In this document: one piece after another, positions 1-8,389 of the stretch
How positions within the stretch are numbered: the stretch's first letter is position 1
How the letters are laid out: every line of letters begins with the position of its first letter
Assembly: GCF_001984155.1 (NCBI RefSeq)
Contig: NZ_MTQO01000032.1
Span: forward strand, 1 to 64,000
Origin: Actinosynnema sp. ALI-1.44
GTDB taxonomy: Bacteria > Actinomycetota > Actinomycetes > Mycobacteriales > Pseudonocardiaceae
Direction: 5' to 3'
DNA: 64,000 bases
Notes under the pieces: model-generated
What the model was told of the DNA's origin: nothing
What the model saw: only the letters and a program-made list of their open reading frames with translations
Databases searched by the model: none
Translations under genes and position numbers: made by a program

Positions 1-329
1 GCCAGGGCGATCAGCCGGGCCTCGACCTCACCGGTCACCGGGGACGGCACCGGCGGAAGCTCACGCTTCTTGCGAAAGATCGTGGCATGCACGTCACCAC
101 CGGTCTCGGCGAACCGCTTCGCGACCAGCCGCAGCATCTCGCCCGAGACCTCAAGCCGGGCCGCGATCGCCTCCTTCGGATCGGGCTCGCCCACCGAGGT
201 GTCCAGCGCGAGCAGCACCCGCGCCCGTCTGATCGACGACGCGGGATGCACACCCGTGGTGGTCAGCCGGAGCAACTCTTCACGATCCCGCGCCGACAAC
301 CTGACCGGCCGCTTCAACTGGGAAGCCAT
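1..329 (-). CDS. IS630-family transposase, N-terminal part (cut by window edge)
   Basis: The minus-strand frame from an ATG at 329 is open to the left edge, about 109 codons. It begins MASQLKRPVRLSARDREELL and contains a helix-turn-helix region (AIAARLEVSGEMLRLVAKRF) followed by a basic stretch (FRKKRELPPVPSP). This is the usual N-terminal layout of actinobacterial IS630 transposases, which are DDE enzymes that insert at TA. The catalytic DDE domain would lie outside the window, so intactness cannot be judged. The upstream end of the insertion sequence must lie between 330 and about 381, where it abuts a fold-back element. The family call is from recognised sequence character. Confidence 0.75.
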   Translation of the reverse strand, partial: MASQLKRPVRLSARDREELLRLTTTGVHPASSIRRARVLLALDTSVGEPDPKEAIAARLEVSGEMLRLVAKRFAETGGDVHATIFRKKRELPPVPSPVTGEVEARLIAL

Positions 330-378
330 CACAACAGCCTCCCAGCCAAAAGCACCTGAACTAAGCAGCGACACGCTA

Positions 379-549
379 CTAGTGGTCACGAACGGAAGTC
401 TGTCGGGGGTCTCGACGGCCCAGCTTCCCGCTGGACGCACCGGCCAAAGGAGCCGGTACAACCCCGGTACCGGCTCCTTCGCCCGGCACGCCCAGCGAAA
501 ACCTGGATCCGCCGAATACCCCCAACGAACTCCCGTTCGCAACCACTAG
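379..549. mobile_element. 171-bp fold-back (MITE-like) element with CTAG/TA ends
   Basis: Almost the whole stretch is one imperfect palindrome. The left end CTAGTGGTCACGAACGG matches the reverse complement of the right end (CTAGTGGTTGCGAACGG) with two mismatches, and similarity continues inward for about 80 bases on each side. The centre is a perfect 13-bp stem, AAGGAGCCGGTAC at 447-459 against 467-479, with a 7-nt loop. TA dinucleotides at 380-381 and 547-548 could be the target duplication, as for Tc1/mariner/IS630-type non-autonomous elements. It carries no credible gene. As RNA it would form a very strong hairpin. Confidence 0.7.
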
Positions 550-1394
550 CCGAGAACTGGCCGCGCACGGCTGCGGATGCCCAAGTGCGGCTTGCCGGGA
601 AGCGATTTCACCGGGTCGCATCTGGACGGCGGGCGCAGGCTCGCCCGCTCACCGACCCGCTCGGCCAATGACGCGGTGTCGCGTCGGATCAAGGGCCTCC
701 ACAGCCACTTTTTCCGCTCGACGACTGGCCAGTCCCATTCTGGCCGGAATGGCCTGAGAATACCGTGGCCCACGGGCGAAATATGTCGATTCCCGACAGG
801 GGAAAGCGCCTTGCCAACACCGATGGCATTTTTCGCATGGTCAGTGAGGGGCAGCCGAATGGGTCGTCCGCGGTGCTCCCATAACCTTGCCTGCCGACCT
901 GGTGGCGGTGCGGTGCCGATGGTGGGTCAGGTCTGGCCCTCGTGGCGTCGCGCGCCGCGCCGCCGTCCGGCTCGCCGGAGTCGCCTCGCCGCGGTTGCCC
1001 CCCGGGGCGCGCCGTTCGAACGGACGGTCGATGCCCGCGGCGCGTACCACCCGAGCGGCACTCACCGGTATGTGATTCACCGAAAAACGGCGATATGACT
1101 GGTCGTCGGTATTTGTCACACCTCACAAACGCTGTGAGATGGGCTTGACGCTGTCTGTTCCGATCGCTTGACTGGGTTTTGTCCCAGTCCACACTTTGCC
1201 GTCGGGTCGTCTTTGCGAAAGCGCTGACGCTGTTTTGATAGGGGTTCGTCAAATTGTCGATGCACAGGAAATCCACGGCATCGCACGCCTGAGCTGACCG
1301 GGGAGTGCTCACCGCCGCTGCAGGTGGCACGGTTGGAGGCCGTGCCACCCGCACACTTGTCCGCAGCCGACAAGCGGTACGCGCGATCCCGCAC
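550..1394. other. Long non-coding stretch upstream of the PucR-type gene
   Basis: I find no credible gene here: the open frames are arginine-rich, resemble no family and lack a ribosome-binding site. Visible structure is limited to small inverted repeats. CTCACA/TGTGAG lies at 1122-1138, and GACTGGG/CCCAGTC flanks a TTTTGT loop at 1170-1189. TTGACG at 1145-1150 could be a -35 box. The downstream gene is presumably expressed from the right part of this stretch. Confidence 0.5.
1323..1349. promoter_or_regulatory. Perfect 10-bp inverted repeat upstream of the PucR-type gene
   Basis: GGTGGCACGG and CCGTGCCACC are separated by TTGGAGG. The loop contains a Shine-Dalgarno-like GGAGG. The repeat lies 46 bp before the chosen ATG at 1395. 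It could be an operator for the regulator itself or a 5'-leader hairpin; no T-run follows, so a terminator is less likely. Confidence 0.4.
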
Positions 1395-2594
1395 ATGGCG
1401 GTACAACTCACCGGCCACGCTGCCATCGTTGCGATGATGAGCGGTCTTTTCACGCTGTTGCGGTCACGTGTCGATCGAAATGCCAAGCGCGCGATCGAGG
1501 TGTACACAGAGCAGTTGCCCGAATACCGTGCGATGGCCGGTAACGCGCCGACGCGGGCCGAACTGGTGGATTTCGCCACGGTGCTGCGGCGCCGGACGGC
1601 CGAACTGGCCGCGGATGGTGAACCATTCACCGAATCCGACCTCGCGGGAATGCGCGCCCACGGCATGTCCCGTGGCATGTCCGGCGTGTCGCTGACGTCC
1701 CAGCAACGGGTGCTGGTCCTGCACGCCACGCTGACCCTCCGCGAGATCCAGGAGGCAACGGGGCCCACCGACAGCGACCAGTTGACGCACATGCTCGCGT
1801 GGCTGCCGCGCAACGGGCTGGCCGCGCAGAACGCCTTCACCGACGGCTACCTCAACGGCCTGGAGCGGCGGGTGCCCGAGGTCCGGCGCGTCCAGGGTTT
1901 CGCCCGTGCGCTGCTCACCGGCAACCCCGCGGCGCCCGACGTGGCCGTCAGTCTCGGTATGCCGTTCGTGACGCGCTATGTCGTCGTGGTCGTCCGCATC
2001 CCGGACGCCTCGTTGCCGGATGCCGGGCAACGGCGGGACGAGATCATCGAGGAGATCCTCGTGGACCACCGCGTTCCGATGACGTGGCACGACCCCGGCG
2101 AACTCGTCGCGTTGCTGCCCGCCGACGACACCGGTCCGGCACTGCGACTGGTCCGGCGGTTCGCCGAACTGCTCGGCCGTCCCTGCGCGGTCGCGGCCGC
2201 GACCGGCGCGCTGGGGGACCTCGCCGCGGCGCTGGCGTCGGCGCGCGGGCTGAGCCAGGTCGCCCCGGTCGAGGCGAAGCCGCTGCGGCTCAACGTGATG
2301 ACGGACCTGTTCACCGAACTCGGTGTCCGGCAGATGCCCGAGATCGACGGCTGGCTGCGTGACCTCGGCGACCGGCTCGCCACCGGACCCGACCTGGTCC
2401 GCACGCTCGACTGCTTCTACCGCAACGGCATGAACCGCCTGACGGCCGCGGCGGTACTGCACATCCACCCGCGCACGCTTGACTACCGCCTGCGCCGGGT
2501 CCGTGAGCTGACCACAATGGATCCCCTCTCGGTCAGGGGGATCCGGATCCTCAGCACCACCGTGACCCTGGTCCTGTCGGGCACGTGGTCGTGA
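1395..2594 (+). CDS. PucR/CdaR-type helix-turn-helix transcriptional regulator
   Basis: A 399-aa protein. The N-terminal two thirds are an all-helical sensor-like region of the kind seen in actinobacterial PucR-like regulators (LRSRVDRNAKRAIEVYTEQL near the start). The middle holds a GGDEF-like/CdaR-type segment. The C-terminus carries the PucR HTH (LDCFYRNGMNRLTAAAVLHI, then HPRTLDYRLRRVREL), which is the family hallmark. Start choice is uncertain: in-frame GTG at 1305 and ATGs at 1395 and 1434 all lack a good ribosome-binding site, and 1395 keeps the inverted repeat at 1323-1349 in the leader. It stands alone, with a terminator downstream, so its target is unknown. Family certain, function unknown. 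Confidence 0.8.
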   Translation: MAVQLTGHAAIVAMMSGLFTLLRSRVDRNAKRAIEVYTEQLPEYRAMAGNAPTRAELVDFATVLRRRTAELAADGEPFTESDLAGMRAHGMSRGMSGVSLTSQQRVLVLHATLTLREIQEATGPTDSDQLTHMLAWLPRNGLAAQNAFTDGYLNGLERRVPEVRRVQGFARALLTGNPAAPDVAVSLGMPFVTRYVVVVVRIPDASLPDAGQRRDEIIEEILVDHRVPMTWHDPGELVALLPADDTGPALRLVRRFAELLGRPCAVAAATGALGDLAAALASARGLSQVAPVEAKPLRLNVMTDLFTELGVRQMPEIDGWLRDLGDRLATGPDLVRTLDCFYRNGMNRLTAAAVLHIHPRTLDYRLRRVRELTTMDPLSVRGIRILSTTVTLVLSGTWS

Positions 2595-2600
2595 ACGCGA

Positions 2601-2636
2601 ACGGGGCCGGACCGCGTCACCGCGCTCCGGCCCCGT
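2601..2636. terminator. Bidirectional hairpin terminator
   Basis: ACGGGGCCGGA and TCCGGCCCCGT form a perfect 11-bp GC-rich stem around a 14-nt loop, exactly between the convergent PucR-type gene and the FG-GAP gene. There is no U-tract, which is typical of actinobacteria. Confidence 0.75.
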
Positions 2637-2656
2637 CTACCCAGGACACTGCGTGA

Positions 2657-3781
2657 TCAGGTGATCACGTCGTTGCCGCTCCAGCCGTAGCCGAAGTTGG
2701 CCCCGTTCGGTGCCAGCAGCACACCGAACGCGCGCCCCATCGGATCCGCGATGAACTTCCCGGAGTGCAGGTACGGCACGAGTTGCGCGGGCGGGGTGGA
2801 ACCCGGGACCCGGGCGACCACGTCCGGATTGCCGTCCTTGTTCACATCGCTGATCAGCAGGGCGTTGGTGGACTGCCAGCCGGTGCCCAACGAGTAGGCC
2901 TGTCCGGTCTGGAAGTCGTACACGCTCAGCCACTGGTCGTTCTGCGTGGTTCCCCACTGCAGGTACACCAGGTCCGGCATGCCGTCACCGGTCATGTCGG
3001 CCATGTTCTGCTCGATGTCGTACGTCCCGCCCTCGATGACGAGCTGGGCGGGCAGCAAGGTCTGTGTCCCGTTGAAGACCTTGCTGTGCAGGTACACGTA
3101 CGTGTTCCCGTTCGGGTTGCCGACGGCGGGCCTGCGCAGGATGTCGTCCCAGCCGTCGTTGTTCCAGTCGTAGACGAAGATCAGGTCGCCCGGCTGCCAC
3201 CCGGTGCTGATCAGCACCTTCGAGCTGAGGGTGGATGTGCCGTTCAACACACCGCTGTGCACGTGCACATACATGTTGCCCGCGGTCTGCGGCGTGTTCT
3301 CGATGGCGATCACATCGGACAGTGCCCGCGGCTGCCCGCCCGCGCCCGCCATCCGGCCCCGGCCGATCCAGCGGACCCCGCCCCAGCCGTTGTTGATCGT
3401 GACGGCTGTCGGGTACGTGCTCGGCGCGCCCGTGTAGGTCCCGCTGTGCGGGTACACCTTGAGCTCGTTGGTGACGCTCGAGCGGGCGAGGATGTCGGGC
3501 CACGCGTCGTTGTTGAAGTTGCCCGACGAGCCACCGCTGGCCGCCGACCGCGTGCTGACTCCACCGGACGGCCGCGGTGCCGGTTTCTGGTGGACCTTCC
3601 GCTTGGGTGCGGGTGGTGGCTTAGGCAGGTCTTCCCCCGCCTTCGCCGCCTGGGTCGGCGTTGTCGGCGCGGCGGCGGCACTGGGGGAAAGCGCCACTGT
3701 GGACGCTGCCAGTGCCACGGCGGACACCGCGGTGAGCACGCCGCGGGCGACCCGGCGGCTGATGGGTCTTACTTGGTGCAT
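2657..3781 (-). CDS. Secreted FG-GAP/VCBS-repeat protein
   Basis: A 374-aa exported protein. The start at 3781 is chosen because CAGGG lies 9 nt upstream. Residues 1-40 form a Sec-type signal peptide (basic RRVARG, hydrophobic core, AAA-x cleavage). A Pro/Lys-rich linker (PPPAPKRKVHQKPAPRP) follows. The rest consists of FG-GAP-like blades with Ca-binding-type loops such as DWNNDGWDDIL, DMTGDGMPDLV and DVNKDGNPDVV, the pattern of integrin-alpha-like beta-propellers. Such proteins are common secreted products of actinomycetes, usually without a known ligand. It is divergent from the secreted galactose oxidase and shares its 480-bp upstream region, so joint regulation is plausible. No enzymatic domain is visible. 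Confidence 0.8.
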   Translation of the reverse strand: MHQVRPISRRVARGVLTAVSAVALAASTVALSPSAAAAPTTPTQAAKAGEDLPKPPPAPKRKVHQKPAPRPSGGVSTRSAASGGSSGNFNNDAWPDILARSSVTNELKVYPHSGTYTGAPSTYPTAVTINNGWGGVRWIGRGRMAGAGGQPRALSDVIAIENTPQTAGNMYVHVHSGVLNGTSTLSSKVLISTGWQPGDLIFVYDWNNDGWDDILRRPAVGNPNGNTYVYLHSKVFNGTQTLLPAQLVIEGGTYDIEQNMADMTGDGMPDLVYLQWGTTQNDQWLSVYDFQTGQAYSLGTGWQSTNALLISDVNKDGNPDVVARVPGSTPPAQLVPYLHSGKFIADPMGRAFGVLLAPNGANFGYGWSGNDVIT

Positions 3782-4259
3782 CGGCGTCATCCCTGACTGT
3801 TCGCGCGCAGGGGTACGGCACGGCTGTAGCGATGAGTCGCGGCCGGGGCCGGTGAGAAGGTGTGGACCATCCCGAGCGAGAGTTCTCGTCCCCCGCACTT
3901 CGTGTCGTTCGAGACCCCGCCGAAGTTGCGCGGTAACAGCGAATTTGGAGCAAACGGCCCTGCGACAGCGGGCAAATGGCCTAACGGATCGGCCGGATGC
4001 GGCTCCGGGCGCATGCGGAACGTGCGAGTTCGGTCACTGGTCCACCTATCGTCACCCATCCGTGATCATCGGGGGCAACCTGGTTGGGCGGCTAGACGTC
4101 CACCATGCGTGTACCAATCGGACTGATGTGGGTGACTGTTGTAACGCTAACGGGTGGTTCTGCGGATTTGTTTACAACACAGGGTGTGCGTCAAGGTGCG
4201 CTCGTGTCGATCATCTGGACCCCGGGCAGGGGACGTCGCTTTAGGTGGGGGAGATAGCT
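3782..4259. promoter_or_regulatory. Divergent promoter region with spaced inverted repeat
   Basis: This 478-bp gene-free stretch lies between two secreted-protein genes transcribed away from each other and is less GC-rich than its surroundings. TGTTGTAA at 4137-4144 and TTACAACA at 4172-4179 form a perfect 8-bp inverted repeat 35 bp apart (start to start), about 80 bp before the oxidase start; it could be a two-half-site operator. No regulator gene is adjacent. Confidence 0.4.
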
Positions 4260-6770
4260 GTGCGAACGCAGCGAGCCAGCCGTGAGGGACCGAGAAGGTT
4301 CGGCTGGGCCAGGATTTCAGTCACATCACGCTTACTGGTCATCGGAGCCGCGGTGCTCGTGACCGTCGGCGTCGTGTCCATTCCGTCGGCCGACGATTCC
4401 GGACACGAGGGACACGGCGGACACCGGCACGTGATTCCGAAGGACATCAAGAAGGTCGCGGCTGATCCGGTGTTGCCGGATGCGGGGTGGACAGCGACCG
4501 TCGACAGCACGGCGCCGGGCACGGCGGCGGGCAATGTCCTCGACGAGAACAACGCCACGGTGTGGACGAGTGCGGCCGCGTTGCCGCAACGCCTCACCAT
4601 CAACATGCAGGCCGCGAAAAGCGTTTCCGGCCTGACCTACCTGCCGGCCGGGAACAACGCCAACACGGTCGGCGGCTTCAAGATCTTCGTCAGCGCGACC
4701 GCGCCGACTCCGGGCAACTGGGGTACGCAGGTGGCGAGCGGCACGTTCCTCAACAGCGCGGCAGCGAAGTTCGTGCCCTTCCCGCCGGTGACAGGTCAGT
4801 ACGTGACCTTCCAGGCGATCTCGACCGCGGCTGTCGGCGGCGCTGTCGTGTCCGTCGCCGAACTGGACGTGCACGGCGGTGGAGCGGCGCCGACGCTGGA
4901 CCGGACGGGGTGGACGGTCACCACGGACAGCCAGGAGACGCGTCAGGCCGGTTTCCGGGCGACCAACGCGATCGACGGTGAGCCGGACTCGATCTGGCAC
5001 ACCAAGTTCACCCCGCCCGCCCCGCCGTTGCCGCACTGGATCCAGCTGGACATGCAGGCGAGCAAGCCGGTGTCGGGTCTGCGTTATCTGCCGAGGCAGC
5101 ACCCGAACAACCAGAACGGCACGATCGGCGGCTACCAGATCTTCGTCAGCGACGACCCGAACAACCTGGGTCCCGCGGTGGCTGTCGGTGCGTGGCCGGC
5201 CTCGCAGGCCGAGAAGACCGTGACGTTCCCGCAGAAAACGGGTCGCTACGTCCGGCTCACCGCCACTTCCGAGGCATACGGCGGAAACGCCGGCTACACC
5301 AGTGCCGCGGAGATCAACGTCCTCGGCAACGTCCCCGCGCAGAACCCGAAGGTGGCGGGTTCGTGGGGGCCGACCATCGGCTTCCCCCTGGTCCCGGTCG
5401 CGGCGGCCGTCGTACCGGGCAACAAGCTGGTCACGTGGGCGGCGGGCGACTCGTACGACAGCGAGCCGCAGGAGTCCGGCAAGACCTCGACCGCGACCAT
5501 GGACCTGAACACCGGTGTGGTCACGCACACGAACGTGAACCAGACCCAGCACGACATGTTCTGCCCCGGCACGTCGACGTTGCCGGACGGCCGGATCATG
5601 ATCACCGGTGGCAGCAACGAGAACAAGACCACCATCTACAACCCGGCCAACAACAGCTGGGCGCCCGGTCCCGCCACGGTGACCCCGCGCGGGTACCAGA
5701 GCCAGGTCACGCTGTCCGACGGTCAGGTGTTCCTGATCGGCGGCTCGTGGAGCGGGGCGATCGGCGGCAAGGGCAGTGAGATCTGGTCACCGCAGACCAA
5801 CACGTGGAAGACCCTGCCGGGCATTCCGGACACGCCGATCCTGACGGCCGACCCGGAGGGCGTCTACCGCGCCGACAACCACTCCTGGCTGTTCGCGGCA
5901 CCCGGTGGCAAGGTGTTCCACGCCGGTCCGAGCAAGCAGATGCACTGGTTCAACACCGGCGGCAACGGTAGCTACGCCAACGCCGGTCCGCGGGGCAACG
6001 ACGCGGACGCGATGAACGGCAACGCGGTGATGTACGACATCGGCAAGATCCTCACCACCGGTGGCGCACCGTCCTACTGGAACTCGTACTCCACCAGGAA
6101 CGCCAACCTCATCGACATCAACAACCCGGCGAGCGTGACGGTCACGCCCATCGCGCAGATGAACCACCCGCGCGTGTTCCACAACAGCGTGGTCCTGCCG
6201 GACGGCAAGGTCGTCGTGGTCGGCGGGAGCTCGTACGCGTTCCCGTATTCGGACACGACGTCGATCATGCCCGCCGAGATGTTCGACCCGGCGACGAACA
6301 CCTTCACGCCGATGGGCACGATGGCGGTGCCGCGCAACTACCACAGCGTGGCGACGTTGCTGCCGGACGGCCGCGTGTTCAGCGGCGGCGGCGGGCTGTG
6401 CGGGACGTGCCCGACCAACCACCCGGACGCGCAGATCTTCACGCCGCCGTACCTGTTCCAGGCCGACGGCAGCCCGGCACCGCGACCGGCGATCACCAAC
6501 GCGCCGACCACCGCGGCGGCGGGTGGCAGCATCAACGTCACCACCGGTTCGGCGGTCTCGTCGTTCTCGTTGGTGAAGATGGGTGCGGTGACGCACAACA
6601 TCAACACCGACCAGCGGCGCGTTCCGCTGACCACCACCTCGTCCAACGGCACGACATACACGTTGGCCCTGCCCGCGGACAAGGGCGTGCTGGTGCCCGG
6701 TGACTACATGTTGTTCGCGCTCGACGCCAACGGCGTGCCGAGCGTGGCATCGATCATCAAGACCAGCTGA
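4260..6770 (+). CDS. Secreted galactose oxidase (AA5 copper-radical oxidase) with two CBM32-like domains
   Basis: An 836-aa exported enzyme that should oxidise a primary alcohol, typically C6 of galactose, to the aldehyde with release of H2O2. The GTG at 4260 is preferred because GGGGGAG lies 6 nt upstream. A signal anchor is followed by two F5/8-type-C (CBM32-like) sugar-binding modules at about residues 75-210 and 215-360, a kelch propeller, and a C-terminal DUF1929 domain. All signature residues of the family are present: Cys435 (MFCPGTS) and Tyr479 (RGYQS) for the thioether cofactor, Trp497 in GGSWSG stacked on it, and the copper ligands Tyr694-His695 (NYHS) and His779 (VTHN). Retention of the Trp favours galactose oxidase over glyoxal oxidase. 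A hairpin terminator follows. Confidence 0.9.
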   Translation: MRTQRASREGPRRFGWARISVTSRLLVIGAAVLVTVGVVSIPSADDSGHEGHGGHRHVIPKDIKKVAADPVLPDAGWTATVDSTAPGTAAGNVLDENNATVWTSAAALPQRLTINMQAAKSVSGLTYLPAGNNANTVGGFKIFVSATAPTPGNWGTQVASGTFLNSAAAKFVPFPPVTGQYVTFQAISTAAVGGAVVSVAELDVHGGGAAPTLDRTGWTVTTDSQETRQAGFRATNAIDGEPDSIWHTKFTPPAPPLPHWIQLDMQASKPVSGLRYLPRQHPNNQNGTIGGYQIFVSDDPNNLGPAVAVGAWPASQAEKTVTFPQKTGRYVRLTATSEAYGGNAGYTSAAEINVLGNVPAQNPKVAGSWGPTIGFPLVPVAAAVVPGNKLVTWAAGDSYDSEPQESGKTSTATMDLNTGVVTHTNVNQTQHDMFCPGTSTLPDGRIMITGGSNENKTTIYNPANNSWAPGPATVTPRGYQSQVTLSDGQVFLIGGSWSGAIGGKGSEIWSPQTNTWKTLPGIPDTPILTADPEGVYRADNHSWLFAAPGGKVFHAGPSKQMHWFNTGGNGSYANAGPRGNDADAMNGNAVMYDIGKILTTGGAPSYWNSYSTRNANLIDINNPASVTVTPIAQMNHPRVFHNSVVLPDGKVVVVGGSSYAFPYSDTTSIMPAEMFDPATNTFTPMGTMAVPRNYHSVATLLPDGRVFSGGGGLCGTCPTNHPDAQIFTPPYLFQADGSPAPRPAITNAPTTAAAGGSINVTTGSAVSSFSLVKMGAVTHNINTDQRRVPLTTTSSNGTTYTLALPADKGVLVPGDYMLFALDANGVPSVASIIKTS

Positions 6771-7473
6771 TCGGCGTATCCACACTGGACGGCTCCCGGC
6801 GAACCCGGGAGCCGTTCGGCTGTCCGGGGGTTTCCAGCAGCCCGAGTGCGGCCGAGCGCTGGTCTCCGGCCAGGCGCGGGTGCCCGGCCAGGCGCAGGAC
6901 GCCGTCGGCGCAATGCCGGGAATGTGCCTCGATGTCGCGGTCCGGTTCGTCCCGGCGCATGACCGCGATGCTCTCCACCAACCCGAAGACCAGGTCGGTG
7001 CGGGTGGACGCGGGGGCGTCGTCGGGTATCCGGTCGATCAGCTTGCCGTACGCGGCCTTCAGTTCGGCGCGCTCCATGCGGAACGAGGCCAGCCCCGGTG
7101 CGGAGACCTCGGGCAGCAGGTACAGCACGCCGAGGTTGTGCCGTGCGGTGCCCAGCAGCCGGGTGTCCGAATAGGCCAGTGCCCACAGCCGCACGCCGAC
7201 GGCCGCACGGGCGTCGACCAGCGCGCGGGCGACCTCCAGCGACGGGTGCACGGTCTCGGCGAGCAGCGCGCAGAGGATGTCTTCCTTGGCGGGGAAGTGG
7301 TAGTACAGCGAGGCCTGTCGCAGACCGGCGCGCTCGGCGATCGCCCGTGTGGTGGTCGCGGCGTACCCGGTCGTGGTGAACAGTTCGGCCGCGGCCTCCA
7401 GGACCGCGCGTTTCGCGTCCTGGCTGCTCGCTGTAGCCCCGCTGGCCCGCGGTCGTCCGACTCCGCTGCTCAC
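6757..7473 (-). CDS. TetR-family regulator of the adjacent guanidine/urea operon
   Basis: A 238-aa protein. The HTH occupies residues about 20-65 (AELFTTTGYAATTTRAIAERA followed by GLRQASLYYHF), with a TetR-type ligand-binding C-terminus. The GTG start at 7473 has AGGAG ten bases upstream. It is divergent from the DUF1989-led nitrogen operon with only 85 bp between them, which contain a palindrome (7494-7509), so it most likely represses that operon and itself. Its 3' end runs 14 bp into the oxidase gene and through the oxidase's terminator hairpin. The ligand is inferred (a pathway intermediate or guanidine), not visible. Confidence 0.85.
   Translation of the reverse strand: MSSGVGRPRASGATASSQDAKRAVLEAAAELFTTTGYAATTTRAIAERAGLRQASLYYHFPAKEDILCALLAETVHPSLEVARALVDARAAVGVRLWALAYSDTRLLGTARHNLGVLYLLPEVSAPGLASFRMERAELKAAYGKLIDRIPDDAPASTRTDLVFGLVESIAVMRRDEPDRDIEAHSRHCADGVLRLAGHPRLAGDQRSAALGLLETPGQPNGSRVRREPSSVDTPISWS
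6789..6815. terminator. Hairpin terminator after the galactose oxidase gene
   Basis: ACGGCTCCCGG pairs perfectly with CCGGGAGCCGT around a 5-nt loop, 18 bp after the oxidase stop codon. It lies inside the 3' coding end of the convergent TetR gene, so it may act in both directions. Confidence 0.7.
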
Positions 7474-7493
7474 GCCGTATGCACTCCTGTTGA

Positions 7494-7509
7494 CCTGATT
7501 TCGATCAGG
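7494..7509. promoter_or_regulatory. Probable TetR operator (palindrome)
   Basis: CCTGAT-TTCG-ATCAGG is a perfect 6-bp-arm palindrome in the short gap between the divergent TetR gene and the carboxylase operon. The flanking GATAGAAATTA is the most AT-rich part of the gap and probably contains promoter elements. Confidence 0.55.
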
Positions 7510-7558
7510 CGATAGAAATTAGCACAAGCCCCGACCCCATCCCGGAAGGAGTGCCGCC

Positions 7559-8389
7559 GTGACCACGGCCACCACCTACGGCGCACGCGACCACGCGCGT
7601 GCCCAGGACGGCACTGTCGTCGAGACGATGCCGACGATCCCGGCGGCGAACTGGCCGGAGCGGCCCGAGGGGGTGGCGGCCGAGCAGATGGTGTGGGCGG
7701 AAACCGTCGCCGGCGGGGGCTACACGCACAAGGTCCTGGCACGCGGTACGGAGTTGCGCCTGACCGACCTGCGGGGAGACGCCTGCGCCCACGTGCTCGT
7801 GTACAACGCCGACGCCCCGTGGGAGCGGCTGAACGTCGCCGACACCGTCAAGGTCCAGTGGAACGCGTACATGGGGTCGGCCATGGGACTGCTGTCCGAC
7901 CAGGCACGCGTGCTCGCCACGGTCGTGACCGACGAGTCCGGTCACCACGACGCACTGTGCGGCACGTCCACCGTGTCGGGCAACGCCGAACGCTACGGCG
8001 ACGGCAGCCCGCAGGGCGAGTCGCCGGCCGGGCTCGGGCTGTTCACCCTGGCCGCGGCCAAGCACGGCCTCGAGCCGCGGGACATCCCGCCGAGCATCTC
8101 GTTCTTCCAGGGCGTCCGGGTGGAGGACAGCGGTGTCCTGACGTTCACCGGTTCGGCCGGTGCGGGCAAGTCGGTGGTGCTGCGGACGGAGATGCCCGTG
8201 ATCGTGCTCATCGCCAACGTGCCCCACCCGCTCGACCCGCGGTCGGACTACACCGTGACCCCGTTGCAGGTGCTCGCGTGGCGGGCGCAGCCGACCACGC
8301 CCGACCGCCCGGAGTGGAACGCGACCCCCGAAGCACGCAGGGCCTTTGAGAACACCGCCGACTACCTCACCGCCAGGGGGATCGCGTGA
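7559..8389 (+). CDS. DUF1989 urea-carboxylase-associated protein; candidate carboxyguanidine deiminase subunit
   Basis: A 276-aa protein. The GTG start is preceded by AAGGAG at a 7-nt spacing. It belongs to the urea-amidolyase-associated (DUF1989) family, as shown by LTDLRGDACAHVLVYNADAP, the cysteine-containing HHDALCGTS segment and the GVLTFTGSAGAGKSVVLR region. Family members encoded as a pair beside biotin-dependent urea/guanidine carboxylases have been shown in other bacteria to deiminate carboxyguanidine to allophanate (CgdAB). It is the first gene of a four-gene operon with 4-bp overlaps, which favours a heteromeric complex with the next product. The exact subunit name cannot be assigned by eye. 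Confidence 0.85.
   Translation: MTTATTYGARDHARAQDGTVVETMPTIPAANWPERPEGVAAEQMVWAETVAGGGYTHKVLARGTELRLTDLRGDACAHVLVYNADAPWERLNVADTVKVQWNAYMGSAMGLLSDQARVLATVVTDESGHHDALCGTSTVSGNAERYGDGSPQGESPAGLGLFTLAAAKHGLEPRDIPPSISFFQGVRVEDSGVLTFTGSAGAGKSVVLRTEMPVIVLIANVPHPLDPRSDYTVTPLQVLAWRAQPTTPDRPEWNATPEARRAFENTADYLTARGIA

Noticed and set aside
577-1098. Open reading frames between the fold-back element and the PucR-type gene, on both strands
   Set aside because: Arg/Pro-rich translations, no ribosome-binding site and no family resemblance; treated as non-coding.
7474-7558. Guanidine riboswitch in front of the carboxylase operon
   Set aside because: The gap is only 85 bp and is explained by a TetR operator palindrome; no conserved riboswitch structure is seen.
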